Shown here: piece after piece, positions 31,197-42,999 of the stretch | Position numbering within the stretch: position 1 is the first letter of the stretch | Layout: the number at the start of each line of letters is the position of its first letter | NCBI GenBank assembly: GCA_030374765.1 | Contig: JARGXX010000031.1 | Coordinates: forward strand, 124,001 to 188,000 | DNA length: 64,000 nt | Direction of reading: 5' to 3' | Source: Agarophyton chilense | Taxonomy: Eukaryota; Rhodophyta; Florideophyceae; Gracilariales; Gracilariaceae | Notes under the pieces: generated by a model | What the model saw: the letters and a program-made list of their open reading frames with translations, nothing else | Told to the model about the DNA's origin: nothing | Databases searched by the model: none | Translations under genes and position numbers: made by a program

Positions 31197-33227
31197 TCAT
31201 CTGTCCTCGACCACGAAGTCTTGAAGCACACCATCTTCTTCTTCTGCCTTCCGTGCCAGACCTAGACGTCCGCCCGTAATCAATGTCAGTATTCCATTCC
31301 TGGACTCGATCACGGGCAAAACTACCATCAATACACATGAAACTATGCCCCATACGAAAGATAAAATAACCCAAAACCTAAAGTAATTCTTCGAGAAAAC
31401 TCGGGCCGGTAATGTAAGGGCGGGCCATAATATCATTAGGACGATGGTTACGAGTACGCCGATTAGACTGATTTTCTTCAATGCGTGTTCAAGGGATTCT
31501 TCAGTTTCGAAAGCAATGTGTGCGTTTGGGTCATCTTCAATCAAAGGAATGGCCTTTGTGGTGCTCCAATCGCAATCATCCGGCTTGAGGATGCTGATTA
31601 CCGTGCACACCAATCCGGATGATAGAATGGACGTTAAATTTCCAGCGAGCATAACTTCATCTCTTTTCAGATTCTGAATGGTCACACCTCCAGGGAGTGA
31701 GGCCCCATATGCGAACCAAACGGACAAGCCGCAAATTAATCCGGTCCAAGCTCCTAATACAGCTCCTCTCGCAGAACAGCGACCCCAAGATATTGAGTAT
31801 GCAACTGGAACCACTGCTGGGCCTATAAACACTCCCATCGCTTTGTACAAAAAGTCCAAATTGACACCAATATGATGGAGTGCAATGCCAAGCCCTCCCA
31901 TAAGTAAGCCGTAAATCAAAATCACAATACGCGAGAGAAAGATGACTTGTTGTCCTGAGCAGTTGGGGTTGATGTACGTTCTGAACACATCGTAAGCTAT
32001 TAATGAAGAAAGAGCAATCTGCTCTGATGCCCCAGACGAAGTTACTGCCATAAACAGCATCACCAGCACCAATGAAGCTCCATTATTCCCCATTAGATGA
32101 ATTGCTGCTGCTGGCGGTACCAAGCCTTGGTCGGCTTCTTCATTTGTCAAAGGGAGCGAAAGTGCCACGGCCGCGAGACCGAGCGAGGAGGCTAGCGAAA
32201 ACGGAATCGCAAACCAGCAAAGACCGCCTAGAAGATACCCTTTCCATGAGGCAGATGGAGTGGCAGCGATAGCAGATTGCCAGTATGATTGATCGATGAA
32301 AACAGTGCCGAAATTTCCAACTAGGTTGACTAGTCCGAAAAAGAAACCGTTTCGTGAAAAGAGGGTGAGATAGGAGCCCTCGAGGTTCTGCTCGACTGGC
32401 TGGATTTCGGAAACGATTTTCAGTCTATCAAAGACCCTATCCGGGGACCCCAAGTCCCCTGAAGTAACGTACACCTTAAACATGAAGACAACTAGTGATA
32501 CAAGAATGACAGAGGTATTGAAATAGCTCGCTACAAAGGTAGCCTTTAGACCACCCGCCAACGTATAAAGAATTACTCCCAACGGGATCAAAAAGCTTGC
32601 AAGATCGACGTTCATTCCTGTGAGTTCATTCACGGTGACACTGGCTCCTAGAACCAACATACTGGTGACAATGATGTTGGTAACCAATCCAAAAACCAAA
32701 AACGTCAAATGCGCGATCGTCCCCCATCTAGCGCGTACAATCTCGAGGAAAGTATGAGCAGTTGGTGCGCGCAACTTGACCAGGACAGCTATGGTGGAGA
32801 ACAGGATGACCTGAACAGTAGCACCGGCAGCATACCATAAAGGGCCTGACACTCCATACTGAAAGGCGACATTGGAGCTCTGCAGTAGCGTAGCAGCCCA
32901 GGTCCACTGCGAAACAATGACAGATGCGGTAAGACCAGTTCGTACGGAACGCCCAGCTGTGTTGAAGTACTCCGAATTCATAACGCGGCGAAAAACGTAT
33001 TGGTCAATGAAGACGAGGGCAACCGTAGCGACACCGAAAGAAATGCCAAAAGCAAGAACCACTGCATACCCAATTCCGGGGGACAGCGGAGGATCGCCGA
33101 AGAACCTTGTTCGGCACTCATATCTAGACATGTTGAAGAAGTTTCGGATGACATCGGTCTTGAGTTCTTCAGCGCAGCTGAAATTATAAAAGGATGGGGA
33201 AATAAAGGACTCGATGTTTTCGGTCAT
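31197..33227 (-). CDS. DUR3: DUR3-type urea/H+ symporter (sodium:solute symporter family)
   Basis: 676 aa with about 15 hydrophobic segments spread over the whole length, a plasma-membrane SSS-family transporter. 'GIGYAVVLAFGISFGVATV', 'RSVRTGLTASVIVSQWTWAA' (TM region with the SSS 'vs.W.wa..l' pattern), 'GVSGPLWYAAGATVQV' and 'LYTLAGGLKATFVASYFN' match the DUR3 subfamily, which imports urea at low concentration. The ATG at 33227 is the first Met; the frame opens at a GTG (33272). The C-tail (about 40 residues) is cytosolic and acidic. It sits alone between gene-poor flanks and is divergent from the ARM-repeat gene. Confidence 0.93.
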   Translation of the reverse strand: MTENIESFISPSFYNFSCAEELKTDVIRNFFNMSRYECRTRFFGDPPLSPGIGYAVVLAFGISFGVATVALVFIDQYVFRRVMNSEYFNTAGRSVRTGLTASVIVSQWTWAATLLQSSNVAFQYGVSGPLWYAAGATVQVILFSTIAVLVKLRAPTAHTFLEIVRARWGTIAHLTFLVFGLVTNIIVTSMLVLGASVTVNELTGMNVDLASFLIPLGVILYTLAGGLKATFVASYFNTSVILVSLVVFMFKVYVTSGDLGSPDRVFDRLKIVSEIQPVEQNLEGSYLTLFSRNGFFFGLVNLVGNFGTVFIDQSYWQSAIAATPSASWKGYLLGGLCWFAIPFSLASSLGLAAVALSLPLTNEEADQGLVPPAAAIHLMGNNGASLVLVMLFMAVTSSGASEQIALSSLIAYDVFRTYINPNCSGQQVIFLSRIVILIYGLLMGGLGIALHHIGVNLDFLYKAMGVFIGPAVVPVAYSISWGRCSARGAVLGAWTGLICGLSVWFAYGASLPGGVTIQNLKRDEVMLAGNLTSILSSGLVCTVISILKPDDCDWSTTKAIPLIEDDPNAHIAFETEESLEHALKKISLIGVLVTIVLMILWPALTLPARVFSKNYFRFWVILSFVWGIVSCVLMVVLPVIESRNGILTLITGGRLGLARKAEEEDGVLQDFVVEDR

Positions 33228-35634
33228 TTCGAGGGGCTTCGCTTGGATGAAGGAGGGTAGAGGGTCAAGCACGAACGAAGCGGGGGAGGGAGAGGCATTA
33301 GCAAGCGCGTCTGATCACCAAGCGGACGTGAGACTCCCCGTCGGATGGGACTTGTTTCAGCATCGCCACGTTTGCAGAGATATGTGCAGTTGATATGGCG
33401 GCAGTGGCGGCCACTGGAGAGCAACGTACGATGAAAAAATGAAAAAATTATGATACTCGCTCCCCCAAGCTACTGGAAGAACCCTGCTTGGGCTGAAAGG
33501 CAACCATTACAGCAGTTGAAGAGCTCTCGTCTGGCAGTCGCCAGCTGGCATCAATTATGTGCCCCAGTCTGAGGATCACACTCTGATGGTGGCGCTTTGT
33601 TCCAGACACGAACAGGCTCGTCCCATCGTTGAACTATCAACCCTTCGAAAAGTTTAGATACCCAGCTTTTCATCTGGGCTCGAAAGATTGCGGAGAAATC
33701 AATTTGCAACATCTGATTGACATATAAACTCTGCTTTTAGCGCCAAACTAGCTCTTGCCCTCAGGCTACTACGGCTGTACACCTTGCACCAGAAAGTTCT
33801 AGTAATACTGTAACACTTATCATACACATCGAAGATCTTGTACTTGCTGCTCTGTTTCTGTTCTTGGCCAGAAGGGTAAAGCTCTTCTCACTCTGTACCC
33901 TTGTACTCTTCTCAGCGGAGCTTTACAACTTGCGGTGGGCTACGGAATACATAAACCTCTCGCTATACTTTCAATGGTTCATGCTTTTACATACATGCAC
34001 GCATGCAAGCTTGGAAGAGCATGAATCATAAATCCTGCACTCTCAAAATGAGATACGCTTTGTAGATCGTACCTCATCTTGGATGTGATCCAAAATACCC
34101 ACAATGAACTTATTTTAAATGTGAATTAAGTTGTGAGTCCATTTCATTTGCGACCTTGTAGGCACGGTTGCAGTTCACAACCGTTTTCTCACCACTATGA
34201 TCGATCCAAGTGAGCGAATTTACAGTGTGTCGCCATTCAAGTTGAAACGCTTCATAATCATAATGTGATGCATGCTGGAAGAAGAAACATATGAAGATAT
34301 CAAATTGAAACTGAAAAGTGGAGAACTATACATGTAACTTTTGCTTTTGCACCAATTTGCAGCGGCCAGATTTTCAAACGTGGCCTTGTTCTATCTATCA
34401 GACAGAATAAAAGTATTTCTGAATGGTCTTGGATGTGAGTGGAGGTTTTCATCACAAAGTGTTTTTGAAGCATTTGAATTTTGAAGCCTTGAAAAAGATG
34501 GTCGATTTGAAATAAGTTTTAACATTTGGAGCATCACGTGAAATATGGCACAGGGTTGGGTGGGTTGGGTAGGTTGGGTAGGTTGGGTAGATTTGGAAGA
34601 AGATATTGTGATGTTGAGCACTCATGTCGGATAGCCACATCGTTCACACTTGATGGCAATGTGGTCTTTTTGTTAGATGTTGTGTATATGATATGCAGCC
34701 GTCAGACTGCGCTACAATGGCATCTCGAGTGCTCGAATGGAAGTGAAAAGGTATCGAGATCGCGGCCAACACGAATGTTTGCAACGATTTGTGGAAGTAG
34801 TGCGTACGATAGCAAGTTGTCGTTGGGCGGGTGATACAGTCATACTTGTAGATTGGGACTGAGAAAATAAAACATGCTTCGCACCAGATGTGTGTTTTCG
34901 CCAAACCAATGGAAACTCGATATGATGGTTTTCGAAGCTCACGAGACAGCTTATCTAACTTTAGCAGTGAGAGAGACTTGGTGGTGGTATGTTTGTCGAA
35001 CAGTGATAGCAGTGGTGGAAGGGTCGCGAGGCTGCTACGAGTCATGTGACAGGGTAACTATAGCAGTTTTAAAGTGTGTGGATTCGCGGAGGCAATGCAA
35101 TGGTAACGCCAAGCGCCTCAAGTGGGAAGTGAAGATGAAGTGCTTACTGTTTACAGAAAAGCTGAGCACAAGGCATCATCACGATGATCATGACGATAAG
35201 GTAGATGGGCTGCACAGAGCTGGGCGGTGCGGCCAAAGCGGGAGAACATACAGGCAGCGAGCTATTTACAGATATGATAACGAACGGCAGTGGCACGCCA
35301 AGTGAGGGCGCTTGCAGCTGTGCGTGTCTGCGCGCCGCAATGCGCGAGCCGCACTACTAACCCTAAGTATGATAGTTATGTCACACCGATGCGCAAGTCG
35401 ACGCTCGGTTGCACATACAAACAGCAATTACGTGCTGGGCGCGCGCCTCGCGCTCAAAGCGGCGTCGCGTTTGAAAGGTCCCACAAAGCGAAAGCTCGCA
35501 TTTAAAAAACACGCGTCGCGCCCGTAGCACTCTGTACGGAGTGATTGGTGCCGCAACGGCCCACACGCTTCTTCCCGCGCAGCGTGTAGCCTACCTGGTA
35601 CCTACCCGTCGCACCTCCTATTAAGCTCGTCACC
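33228..35634. other. 2.4-kb intergenic region
   Basis: No supported gene. Contains the G-rich minisatellite at 34553-34590. Base composition turns GC-rich from about 35.2 kb toward the ARM-repeat gene. Confidence 0.4.
34553..34590 (+). repeat. G-rich 9-bp minisatellite with G-quadruplex motif
   Basis: About four units of 'ggttgggta/g'. Bases 34553-34569 read G3-T2-G3-T-G3-T2-G3, a full canonical G-quadruplex pattern. Confidence 0.9.
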
Positions 35635-38409
35635 ATGCAGAGTGGCCCTATACCGTTTTCCGCTTCAACATCGTTTCTCATGGATCACGCCGACGCTCCC
35701 GCCGTGCGCCCGCGCCGCCGTCGCCTCAGACTTGCTTCGTTGCTTTCGCGCCGCTTTTCCCATCTCTTCCACTCGCGGAAGGAGCCTGCGCCTGCACACT
35801 CACCGCGCGCCCCCCGTCAAGCACCGCCGCCTTTGTCAGACGTGCGCGTTGCGCACGAGGAACCGCCTTCCTCACATGCGCCCCACACTCCTCCGACTAG
35901 CCCGCCTGACGTGCGGTCCGAGCCGTCACACCGCCTCAAGTCGCTGTTTGCAGCCGCGCGCTCGGTAACCGACAACGACGACGATTCCGCTCGCAGTGCC
36001 GACCCCTCGCTTGCTGATTCTTCGCATACGTCCATTCCCTTGTCTCCAGTCACGGGAACATCCCACTCCGACTCCACCGTCGGCTCTGTCACGCCCCGGG
36101 AAACCAAGCACCACCACTCACCACCGCCCGCTGCCTCCCCTTCGGACCCCCTCTCCGTGCGCTTTCAACATGATAGATTCAAGCCCGCAGATCATTTGCT
36201 GTCACAGCCAAACCCTTCCAATGTAACCTCTTCAACGTTTGCCGAGCCTGTCCCGCCCACCAAAACGTCTGCAACCTTTTCTTCCGACGATTCTCAAATC
36301 CAGAGTCCCACCCTCAGCCCTCAATCACCACACCTCGAAGACACTTCCAATCAATTCTCCTTTCGGGCTCACATTCCAACTGCAGAAAACCTCAATACTG
36401 GTTTAAGTTCTGATTCCGACTCGGATCAAAACTTTCCATCCTCTCAAAATGAGATATCCTCACCGAACGTCAAAGACCCTGCGCCCACAAATATTTCTCA
36501 ACCCCATTCGTACAACGAACGACTAGTGCATCGTTCAAGCCCTTCGCGCCCTGGTGCTCGCCCGCGTGCGCCTAAATCGATGGGCGTGCCAACCGCCCTG
36601 CGCTTCGATGACTTGGATCCCCAACAAACTATTTCGTCGCTTCCAGGCAGCTCCAGCAGTAAACCGCCACTGCCACCGCCAAAGGCCTTGCATCGGCAAC
36701 GCTCAAAGCCTCTTCCTCTTCAGTCTCACTCTACACCACTCGAACGGAAAGATGATGCGCCCGCCTCCGTATTGGAGACAGCAGCTCCGTCGAGCACATC
36801 CCCGTCGGAGGTGTACACCAGCATTAGCGAGCGTGGGGAAAGGGTGGCCGCTGCTTTCGAACGTCTGGGGAAACAAACCGATGAGTACCCGGAAACTCCG
36901 TCTGATTTGGCTGGTGGTCTGAGTCCGAAGGAAGTCCTTATTCCCTTGATTGTCGAGGCAATGCATCAGCATCGCAGTGATCCTAAGGTGGCCGATCGTG
37001 CCTTAACTATCTTGAGGCGCCTCACAGTGTCGGAGAACTGTCGCAGATGCATTGGGGATAACGGCGGCATCGACGCAGTCGTAGAAATAATGAGAGCTCA
37101 TTCGTTGCGGGTTGGCATTCAAACCCAAGGTTGCTTGACATTAGCAAATCTTGCTTTCCGCAATCGCAACAACAAAGAAGCCGTGATGAAATGCAGCGGT
37201 CTAAAAGTCGTTGTGGGAGCCCTTTCGGCACATTCAAACGTAGAGCAAATCCAGGCATGGGGATGTCTTGCCATTCGAAACTTTACCAACCGATCAGATG
37301 CCGGAGAACAAGAAACTTCCGTTGCATCTGGCGCCGTCGAGGTGTTACTCTCCGCGCTTGAGAGATACTCGGGCTCAGAAACGGTGCAGAACAATGCATT
37401 GATTGCACTGACTAATATCGCGGGTCGTTCGCCGTACGGCATGGAGCGCTTGCGAACGGCCGGCGGCATTCAAGTGCTCATATCTTCACTGAAACGAAAT
37501 GTTGGCTCCCTTAAGCTTGCCGAAGTTGGAATGTCTCTCACGCGCGTCGTGTCGGAAGATGATAGGAACAAAGAGCTGTTCGGGCAGTCTGGTGGCATTC
37601 AGGCTTTGGCTGCTATTATGGACACTCACCGCAGGCACTTGACCATCAGTGTTAAAGGCTGTGCGGCCGTGAGATATTTAGCCTTTCGTCGCAAGAATCG
37701 CGAGATTATGGGTAGCTGTGGCATAATACGGACCATCGTTTGTGTAATGAATGAGTGCACGACCGCATCTCCGGATGGGGTTTGTTATTTTATGAAGGCG
37801 CTCTGTAACGCAACTTTTGACTCTTTAGCGAGCAAAACATTTGCCGGAAGATGTGGGGCTGTTGAGGCTACGTTGCGCATCATGTCTGACAGCTCGTATC
37901 GAGAAGTGGGTCGTGTAATTGAAGATGCTTGTCGCTTGCTTCGCAACCTCTTGGATAGTGTTACTCAGAATCAGCGTAATATGCTCAAACATCGAGGCAT
38001 CGCGGTTGTTTTAGACGCAGCCCGAGTGCATGGTGAGGCTCTCGCAGGAGTTGCCGAGCACAGCGTGGCCATTTTTGTGAGCATGGCATCAAATCGTGGT
38101 TTCGCATCACAACTGCAGGAAAGAAGCGGCGATGTGAGTCAACTGGCTAAGAGGTTCAGGAAAGCACATGAAGGCAATCCACGAGTGGAGGCGCAAGTAG
38201 CTACTCTAACTAATAATCTCCAACGGGACGAGCGTTCTGTTGCAAGCGCGGGGAGCACTGAACTTCGGGAATGGCGGACTAAATCGAGCATGGAACGTGC
38301 ACTGCGTCCAGTGAGATCGTTGCATAGAGCTCGACATAGCGATGACCAAGAAACACGGCTTCAGAGATTACGTTCGATGCCCTTACCTATGGTCAGAAAC
38401 CGCAATTGA
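35635..38409 (+). CDS. Armadillo-repeat protein with long disordered N-terminus
   Basis: 924 aa. Residues 1-430 are Ser/Pro-rich and disordered, with an Arg patch near 25-42 (RPRRRRLRLASLLSRRFSHL). Residues about 440-850 form a run of armadillo-type helical repeats: 'ADRALTILRRLT', 'IQTQGCLTLANLAFRNRNNK', 'IQAWGCLAIRNFTNRSD', 'VQNNALIALTNIAGRSP', 'ISVKGCAAVRYLAFRRKNRE'. Each has the L-x-N-L/A core of ARM repeats. The C-terminal 70 residues are basic. ARM superhelices bind peptides, so a scaffold or adaptor role is likely; the partner is unknown. No F-box, U-box or importin-beta-binding domain is visible. No introns. Confidence 0.85.
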   Translation: MQSGPIPFSASTSFLMDHADAPAVRPRRRRLRLASLLSRRFSHLFHSRKEPAPAHSPRAPRQAPPPLSDVRVAHEEPPSSHAPHTPPTSPPDVRSEPSHRLKSLFAAARSVTDNDDDSARSADPSLADSSHTSIPLSPVTGTSHSDSTVGSVTPRETKHHHSPPPAASPSDPLSVRFQHDRFKPADHLLSQPNPSNVTSSTFAEPVPPTKTSATFSSDDSQIQSPTLSPQSPHLEDTSNQFSFRAHIPTAENLNTGLSSDSDSDQNFPSSQNEISSPNVKDPAPTNISQPHSYNERLVHRSSPSRPGARPRAPKSMGVPTALRFDDLDPQQTISSLPGSSSSKPPLPPPKALHRQRSKPLPLQSHSTPLERKDDAPASVLETAAPSSTSPSEVYTSISERGERVAAAFERLGKQTDEYPETPSDLAGGLSPKEVLIPLIVEAMHQHRSDPKVADRALTILRRLTVSENCRRCIGDNGGIDAVVEIMRAHSLRVGIQTQGCLTLANLAFRNRNNKEAVMKCSGLKVVVGALSAHSNVEQIQAWGCLAIRNFTNRSDAGEQETSVASGAVEVLLSALERYSGSETVQNNALIALTNIAGRSPYGMERLRTAGGIQVLISSLKRNVGSLKLAEVGMSLTRVVSEDDRNKELFGQSGGIQALAAIMDTHRRHLTISVKGCAAVRYLAFRRKNREIMGSCGIIRTIVCVMNECTTASPDGVCYFMKALCNATFDSLASKTFAGRCGAVEATLRIMSDSSYREVGRVIEDACRLLRNLLDSVTQNQRNMLKHRGIAVVLDAARVHGEALAGVAEHSVAIFVSMASNRGFASQLQERSGDVSQLAKRFRKAHEGNPRVEAQVATLTNNLQRDERSVASAGSTELREWRTKSSMERALRPVRSLHRARHSDDQETRLQRLRSMPLPMVRNRN

Positions 38410-39677
38410 TTGTTCTTATTTGTGTGCTCAGCATGAGAAACAATGTTGTTATGCTTTCATCGGTAGCAGTCCTGATTCTATGAGTACTCTGTGGTCCTTC
38501 GAAAAATAGCTTGCCGTGATCTATATTTGGCAAGACGAAAGCGGTGAGGGTTGGGAAGAGATGTTGGGACCCCCTGCCCACATCGTTTCGCACGTTCTAT
38601 CCACTGCATTCTTCTATGTAAATCCCAGCATCCCATCAGGTGTTTCTAATGGTGTTGTCTCGCTGAATCTGTTCTCGTATAGATACTCAGTGCGTAGCCT
38701 CCCTGTGCTGGGGGGAACTTCCAGGAGAGCTCATGGATTAAGTCTGGGACGGAATCAAGTCATGCCCTGCTACATCTACATGTGGCGCACGTTTTCCCCA
38801 CACATTGGGAACTTGGGACGAATGGATTCACTTTGGAACCAACCATGCGATGGGTTCGATCACAGATATTCGATTGAGGACTAGCTAGACGTTCATGGCT
38901 GTGTCGTGTCGGGTTGGCGATTTTTTGAGTGTCTCCGATCACGTATTGAAGTCAAACTAAAAACTTACCCAACAACTTACCAAACCCTTGGATTGAAACG
39001 TTAGCCGAGTGAAACACGGTGGATCCATTTTCTGCTAGAAAGACAAACTTGGAACTCATGAAGGAATAAAAAATTTGTCAAAACTTATGTCGCATGAACG
39101 AAACCCATGAGGCATCCTGTGCAAAACAAAAACAATTCTATCGGTCATGGCTGCTGATATGCCTCGCACAATAACTCAGAACACAGGGCAAAACACGAGG
39201 GGTGTGCTGGAAAGTCTCGGCAGCTCTACCGAAGCAGCAAATGAACATCTGGACGCGGTCTTTCCTACAGGGCGTTATTGTTTTCGGTGGCGGGGAGGAT
39301 TCAAAGATTTCGAGAACGAGGTGTGTCCGAGTAAAATCCATCATCCCGATGGCTCGGCGAAGTAACCAAAGTCAATTAAATCGGCTAAGCAAGTTCAAGA
39401 ATATCATCCTGTTAATGAGAAAAAAGCTGAGGTTTTTACTTGATTGTTTTGAAATCTGCGTCGCCCCACCTTTATCCCTTTGTCGAACATGCGGTAACTT
39501 GTGCCAACAAGAATACAAGGATTCGTCAAGATCACAAACTGATACGTGTTGCTCGAAATTATCTGAGCATTGAAGATGGAAGTTGTACCCGCCATGCACC
39601 AATCGGTCACCCGCAACTTAAGAAATACACAGAAGGGGATACATGAAATCCTATCGCTAGAAGAATCACGAAATCAA
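38410..39677. other. Gene-free stretch
   Basis: Short ORFs only, none recognisable. Confidence 0.4.
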
Positions 39678-40430
39678 GGTGCCGGGGAATGAAGGATGCA
39701 GGATTTATGATAAATGTGATACAACAATGGCATACAGCTATCTAACAGAGCATCGGCAACAACTGTCAACACTCCCGCAACCGAACAAGTACGGCAAAGA
39801 AAATACCACAGCCGAGTATCTTGTGTCTCAGAGCATTCGCCCAGGGTCTACCAGAGGGAAACGCCCACAAGTACGTCTTTTACAAAGCCTGGGTCCGAAT
39901 ATCTGGCCTCTGCCCACGTCAATAGACGCTCCAAAAGAGTACGACAATACAAGTATACTGGTGTGGTATCTTACCTGAGCGGGGCTCAGGGCCTGCCAGA
40001 GGGAGACCGACTATCTTCACGCTTTATCCAAAGCCTAGCGCGTCTATCTGACCTTGTTGGCCGTTGCACGGTGTTGCAGTGTTGGTCCGATAAATAAAAG
40101 GGAAAGGAATCTGTGAAAAAACACGAAACGGAAAGAGGGGAAATGTTAAGCGACTCTTGATGTTAGTCGGGCGACTTTGCGAGCGTAAGAATCGGGAAAC
40201 CAGTTCACTTACCAGCAGGGACGGGCGAGGGCTGCAGTCGGCGACGAAGAAGAGGTAGATGGAAGAGGGTTGATTTTGGAAGATCCGTCGGCTATGGGAT
40301 AGGATTGTCCGATGATCGACAGCGGCTAGAGTGTGAAGCAGTATTTATACTGTTCTGAAGCAGATGCATGCCCTTTTCTTCGTGTGCATGAAATTAATTT
40401 GGGTGAACACGTTCGCACTGCGTGACAGGC
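39678..40430 (+). repeat. Dispersed repeat, copy B
   Basis: Partner of 8540-9240, same orientation. The core from 39755 aligns with 8611 onward at roughly 94%. Shared upstream 'g(g/a)atgaagg' and downstream 'gtatttatac' (40341-40350) show that the homologous unit is about 700 bp. The hairpin at 39974-39990 is identical to that in copy A. Confidence 0.85.
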
Positions 40431-42234
40431 GTCGGACGGTGGCGGGAGAGAAGAAAGAAATGAATATTTGGCTAGCTCACGCTTTCGACTGCTGAGAATT
40501 CCAATTATACGATGAACAACTCTGCATGCAGTAGTTGAATTATGCATAGAATCTGTCCGTTGTTCGAGAAGGCATAGAAACCTGAATGGATTCAAATCAG
40601 CTAGGGCTTCCCCATCGCGGTTTTCTTCACGCGAAGAAGTTGAAGATGAAGAATGGCCATTCCGGGTTTAATTGGACCATGCGAGCAGAACTGCACATGA
40701 GTCGTCTCTGTTCGAGGAATACACAAGAGGTATGTCTGATCAGTAGAGATTGACTGGAGGAATTAGATTTTCGATATACTCTGGGAAATGTATTGCACTT
40801 TTATTTGCCATGTGTATCGTTGTGGACTTTTATGGATTTGGATGAAGTGCGAACGTTGAGAGAGTGTAGGACGCATTATGGAAAGTGAAGAGGGTTCTAA
40901 TGATGCGCTCTGGCGAGCTGCAGGTCTCAAGGGAGGGGCCGAGTAAGGGGATTTGAGAGTTTAGCCACGTCAATGACTTCGCGTGCGACATTGAAGAGAT
41001 CTCTCTGTCTTCAGAACTGGTACAGATCTGAGAACTATACTGACTGTAGCCTACAAGAAATGCCAATATCGCTTAGTAATGGGTCTTGTGTGATGTGTAG
41101 GAAAAAGAGTATGATGTGTTTACCGGTGGCGATCGGGTCAGACGACAGTCACACCGATTCGGGAAGACGAAAATCTGATAGCTTATGAGTTGTGGGGATA
41201 AACGGGGCTAGTTCGTGCCGAGAGAGAGAGTTGGAAAACGTTATCTTCGACAACTTGGTCTGAACTCTCGTGAGTCCGATACGCAGGACTGGGCCGCCGC
41301 GCAATAGCACATTTGCCGTTCGCGTAATAACCTGCACGTATACGGCTGAAGGTTAGCACCACTCATGCATCTACAAGCACGACTCGTATGGGCGGGGCAT
41401 TCGAAGAATACGTGTACTCCGTCAACAGAGGGAAACTTCACCAATGGGCGATCATCGGATAATGATGACGACTGTGAGAGTCAAGGTTATCGCACCGCAT
41501 CGAGCATGATGTCTGAGCGATCCGTGGGTATCTCACATACTGTAGGTATCACACACAGTCGAATGCTGTATCAGGTCGTGGGCCTTCGTTGGTGCGATAT
41601 ACTAATATATTCTTTTTTGCAGTTGCATCGCTTATCTACTGCCTACTAAGGGTACATTCTAAACTCTGAGGGATGCCGGTGTGACTATATTTTGTCCCCC
41701 GTCAATAAGCTTAGTTCGCTCTCGTTTTGCAGTGAATATACTCTAGATAGTATTTGATGTTCGCATCTGTGCCCGGCTCGAGGTACAGATTTCATATGTC
41801 AATCATCAGAAGTGCGTTCGACTAGAGGTATCAGAAACAGGGTAGCCAGATACCTACTGTCGATAGGTTGGCACCGAAGTGATTTCCGCACGATTAGACC
41901 TCATGATGCCAGCTAGCTAGCTAGTTAGAGCTAGCTGGAGATACTTGGCGATGAGCAAGGGTCTCACCCGACGATCGTTTCTACTGCGCCGCACGCTGCG
42001 CGGCGCCTATTCATAAGCATGCACTTTGCGACCATCATAATGGGGGCTATTTTTACTGTGTATTCAGTCCGAAGGGCTCAAAAGGTCGTTGTGCAGAACA
42101 CTAAACCAATCCCTGACAGTCCGCCGACGCGCCAGCAGTAGTTAAATCTATCTTAACTGCCGACTCCGAAGCAAGGTTGGAGTAGAGTTTTTCAGGAAAT
42201 TGCCCTGAGACAGCCAAACAGACCCATTTTCGCA
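40431..42234. other. Gene-free stretch with inverted repeat
   Basis: No supported ORF. A perfect inverted repeat lies at 41909-41938. The promoter of the DUF218 gene occupies the end. Confidence 0.4.
41909..41938. repeat. 10-bp perfect inverted repeat
   Basis: CCAGCTAGCT, a 10-base spacer that itself contains AGCTAG, then AGCTAGCTGG. It is about 300 bp before the DUF218 ATG. Confidence 0.85.
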
Positions 42235-42948
42235 ATGCCGCCAAACATGGACGCCTTTGAGCCCGAGGCGCACCGAAAGTATGACGCCATTATTATTCCA
42301 GGCGGAGGCTTGGAACAGCGCACAGCTCTTCCCCAGCCATGGGTACGGGCTCGTCTCGATGCCGCCTTAAAACTGCAAAACCAAACCAAATACTTCTTAG
42401 TACTTTCACGCGGCACAACGCACAAACCACCACCCCGTGACACTGCAGGCCACTGCATCGATGAAGCCTCTGCAAGTGCCAAGTATTTGCTGGACAACGG
42501 AATCAGAGACGCGGAGAGAATTTTGATGGACAGATGGTCGTTTGACACAATCGGCAATGTTCACTTTGCACGAGCTATGATATGTGAGCCGATGAAACTC
42601 AAACGGTTATGTGTCATAACGAGCGTGTTTCACATGCCTCGAACACGGGCGATTTTCAACTGGATCTTCTCTTTGGACGGGGGATGCTCAGATATTGACT
42701 ATGTTTTCACAGAAGACAGAGGCATGTCTGCTGCACAAAGTGCGGTTCGATACGACAAAGAACGGCAAGGCCTGCGAAGACTGGCAGCGTCCACTATACC
42801 AAATGTCCAAAGCATGGAACAGCTTGCCGAGTTTGTCTTTGTGGGCCACAGTGCGTACAACTCGCAGTCTGTGCAGAAAATCGCACCCATATGCGTCACT
42901 AATGAAGACGAAGAAAAAAAAGATTCAGATCTGAAAAGCACCTATTGA
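42235..42948 (+). CDS. DUF218/YdcF-like protein
   Basis: 237 aa. The core shows the DUF218 pattern: 'YDAIIIPGGGL' (strand-loop at about 19-29), 'YFLVLSRGTTH' (Ser-Arg-Gly loop), 'ASASAKYLLDNGI', 'ILMDRWSFDTIGNVHFA' (D/E-x-x-S-x-x-T-x-x-N motif), and 'LCVITSVFHMPRTRAIFNWI' ('TsxxHxxRa' motif). These residues line a putative active site in a Rossmann-like fold. Bacterial members act in envelope metabolism, but the biochemical role in eukaryotes is unclear. No signal peptide, so probably cytosolic. Stops of this gene and the convergent methyltransferase-like gene are 51 bp apart. Confidence 0.85.
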   Translation: MPPNMDAFEPEAHRKYDAIIIPGGGLEQRTALPQPWVRARLDAALKLQNQTKYFLVLSRGTTHKPPPRDTAGHCIDEASASAKYLLDNGIRDAERILMDRWSFDTIGNVHFARAMICEPMKLKRLCVITSVFHMPRTRAIFNWIFSLDGGCSDIDYVFTEDRGMSAAQSAVRYDKERQGLRRLAASTIPNVQSMEQLAEFVFVGHSAYNSQSVQKIAPICVTNEDEEKKDSDLKSTY

Positions 42949-42999
42949 GCAGCATTTATAGCCAAGAGCAATGGTACAATTGGTGCGGTGATCACCTTT

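Noticed and set aside
38845-38880. 'gggttcgatcac' looks like a tRNA T-loop.
   Set aside because: The flanking bases do not form a T-stem and no cloverleaf can be drawn upstream.
39968-39995. 'tcttacctgagcggggctc' in repeat copy B looks a little like the 5' end of U1 snRNA (ATACTTACCTG).
   Set aside because: Copy A has 'cctcacctgag', which breaks the splice-site-pairing stretch, and the rest does not fold or read like U1.
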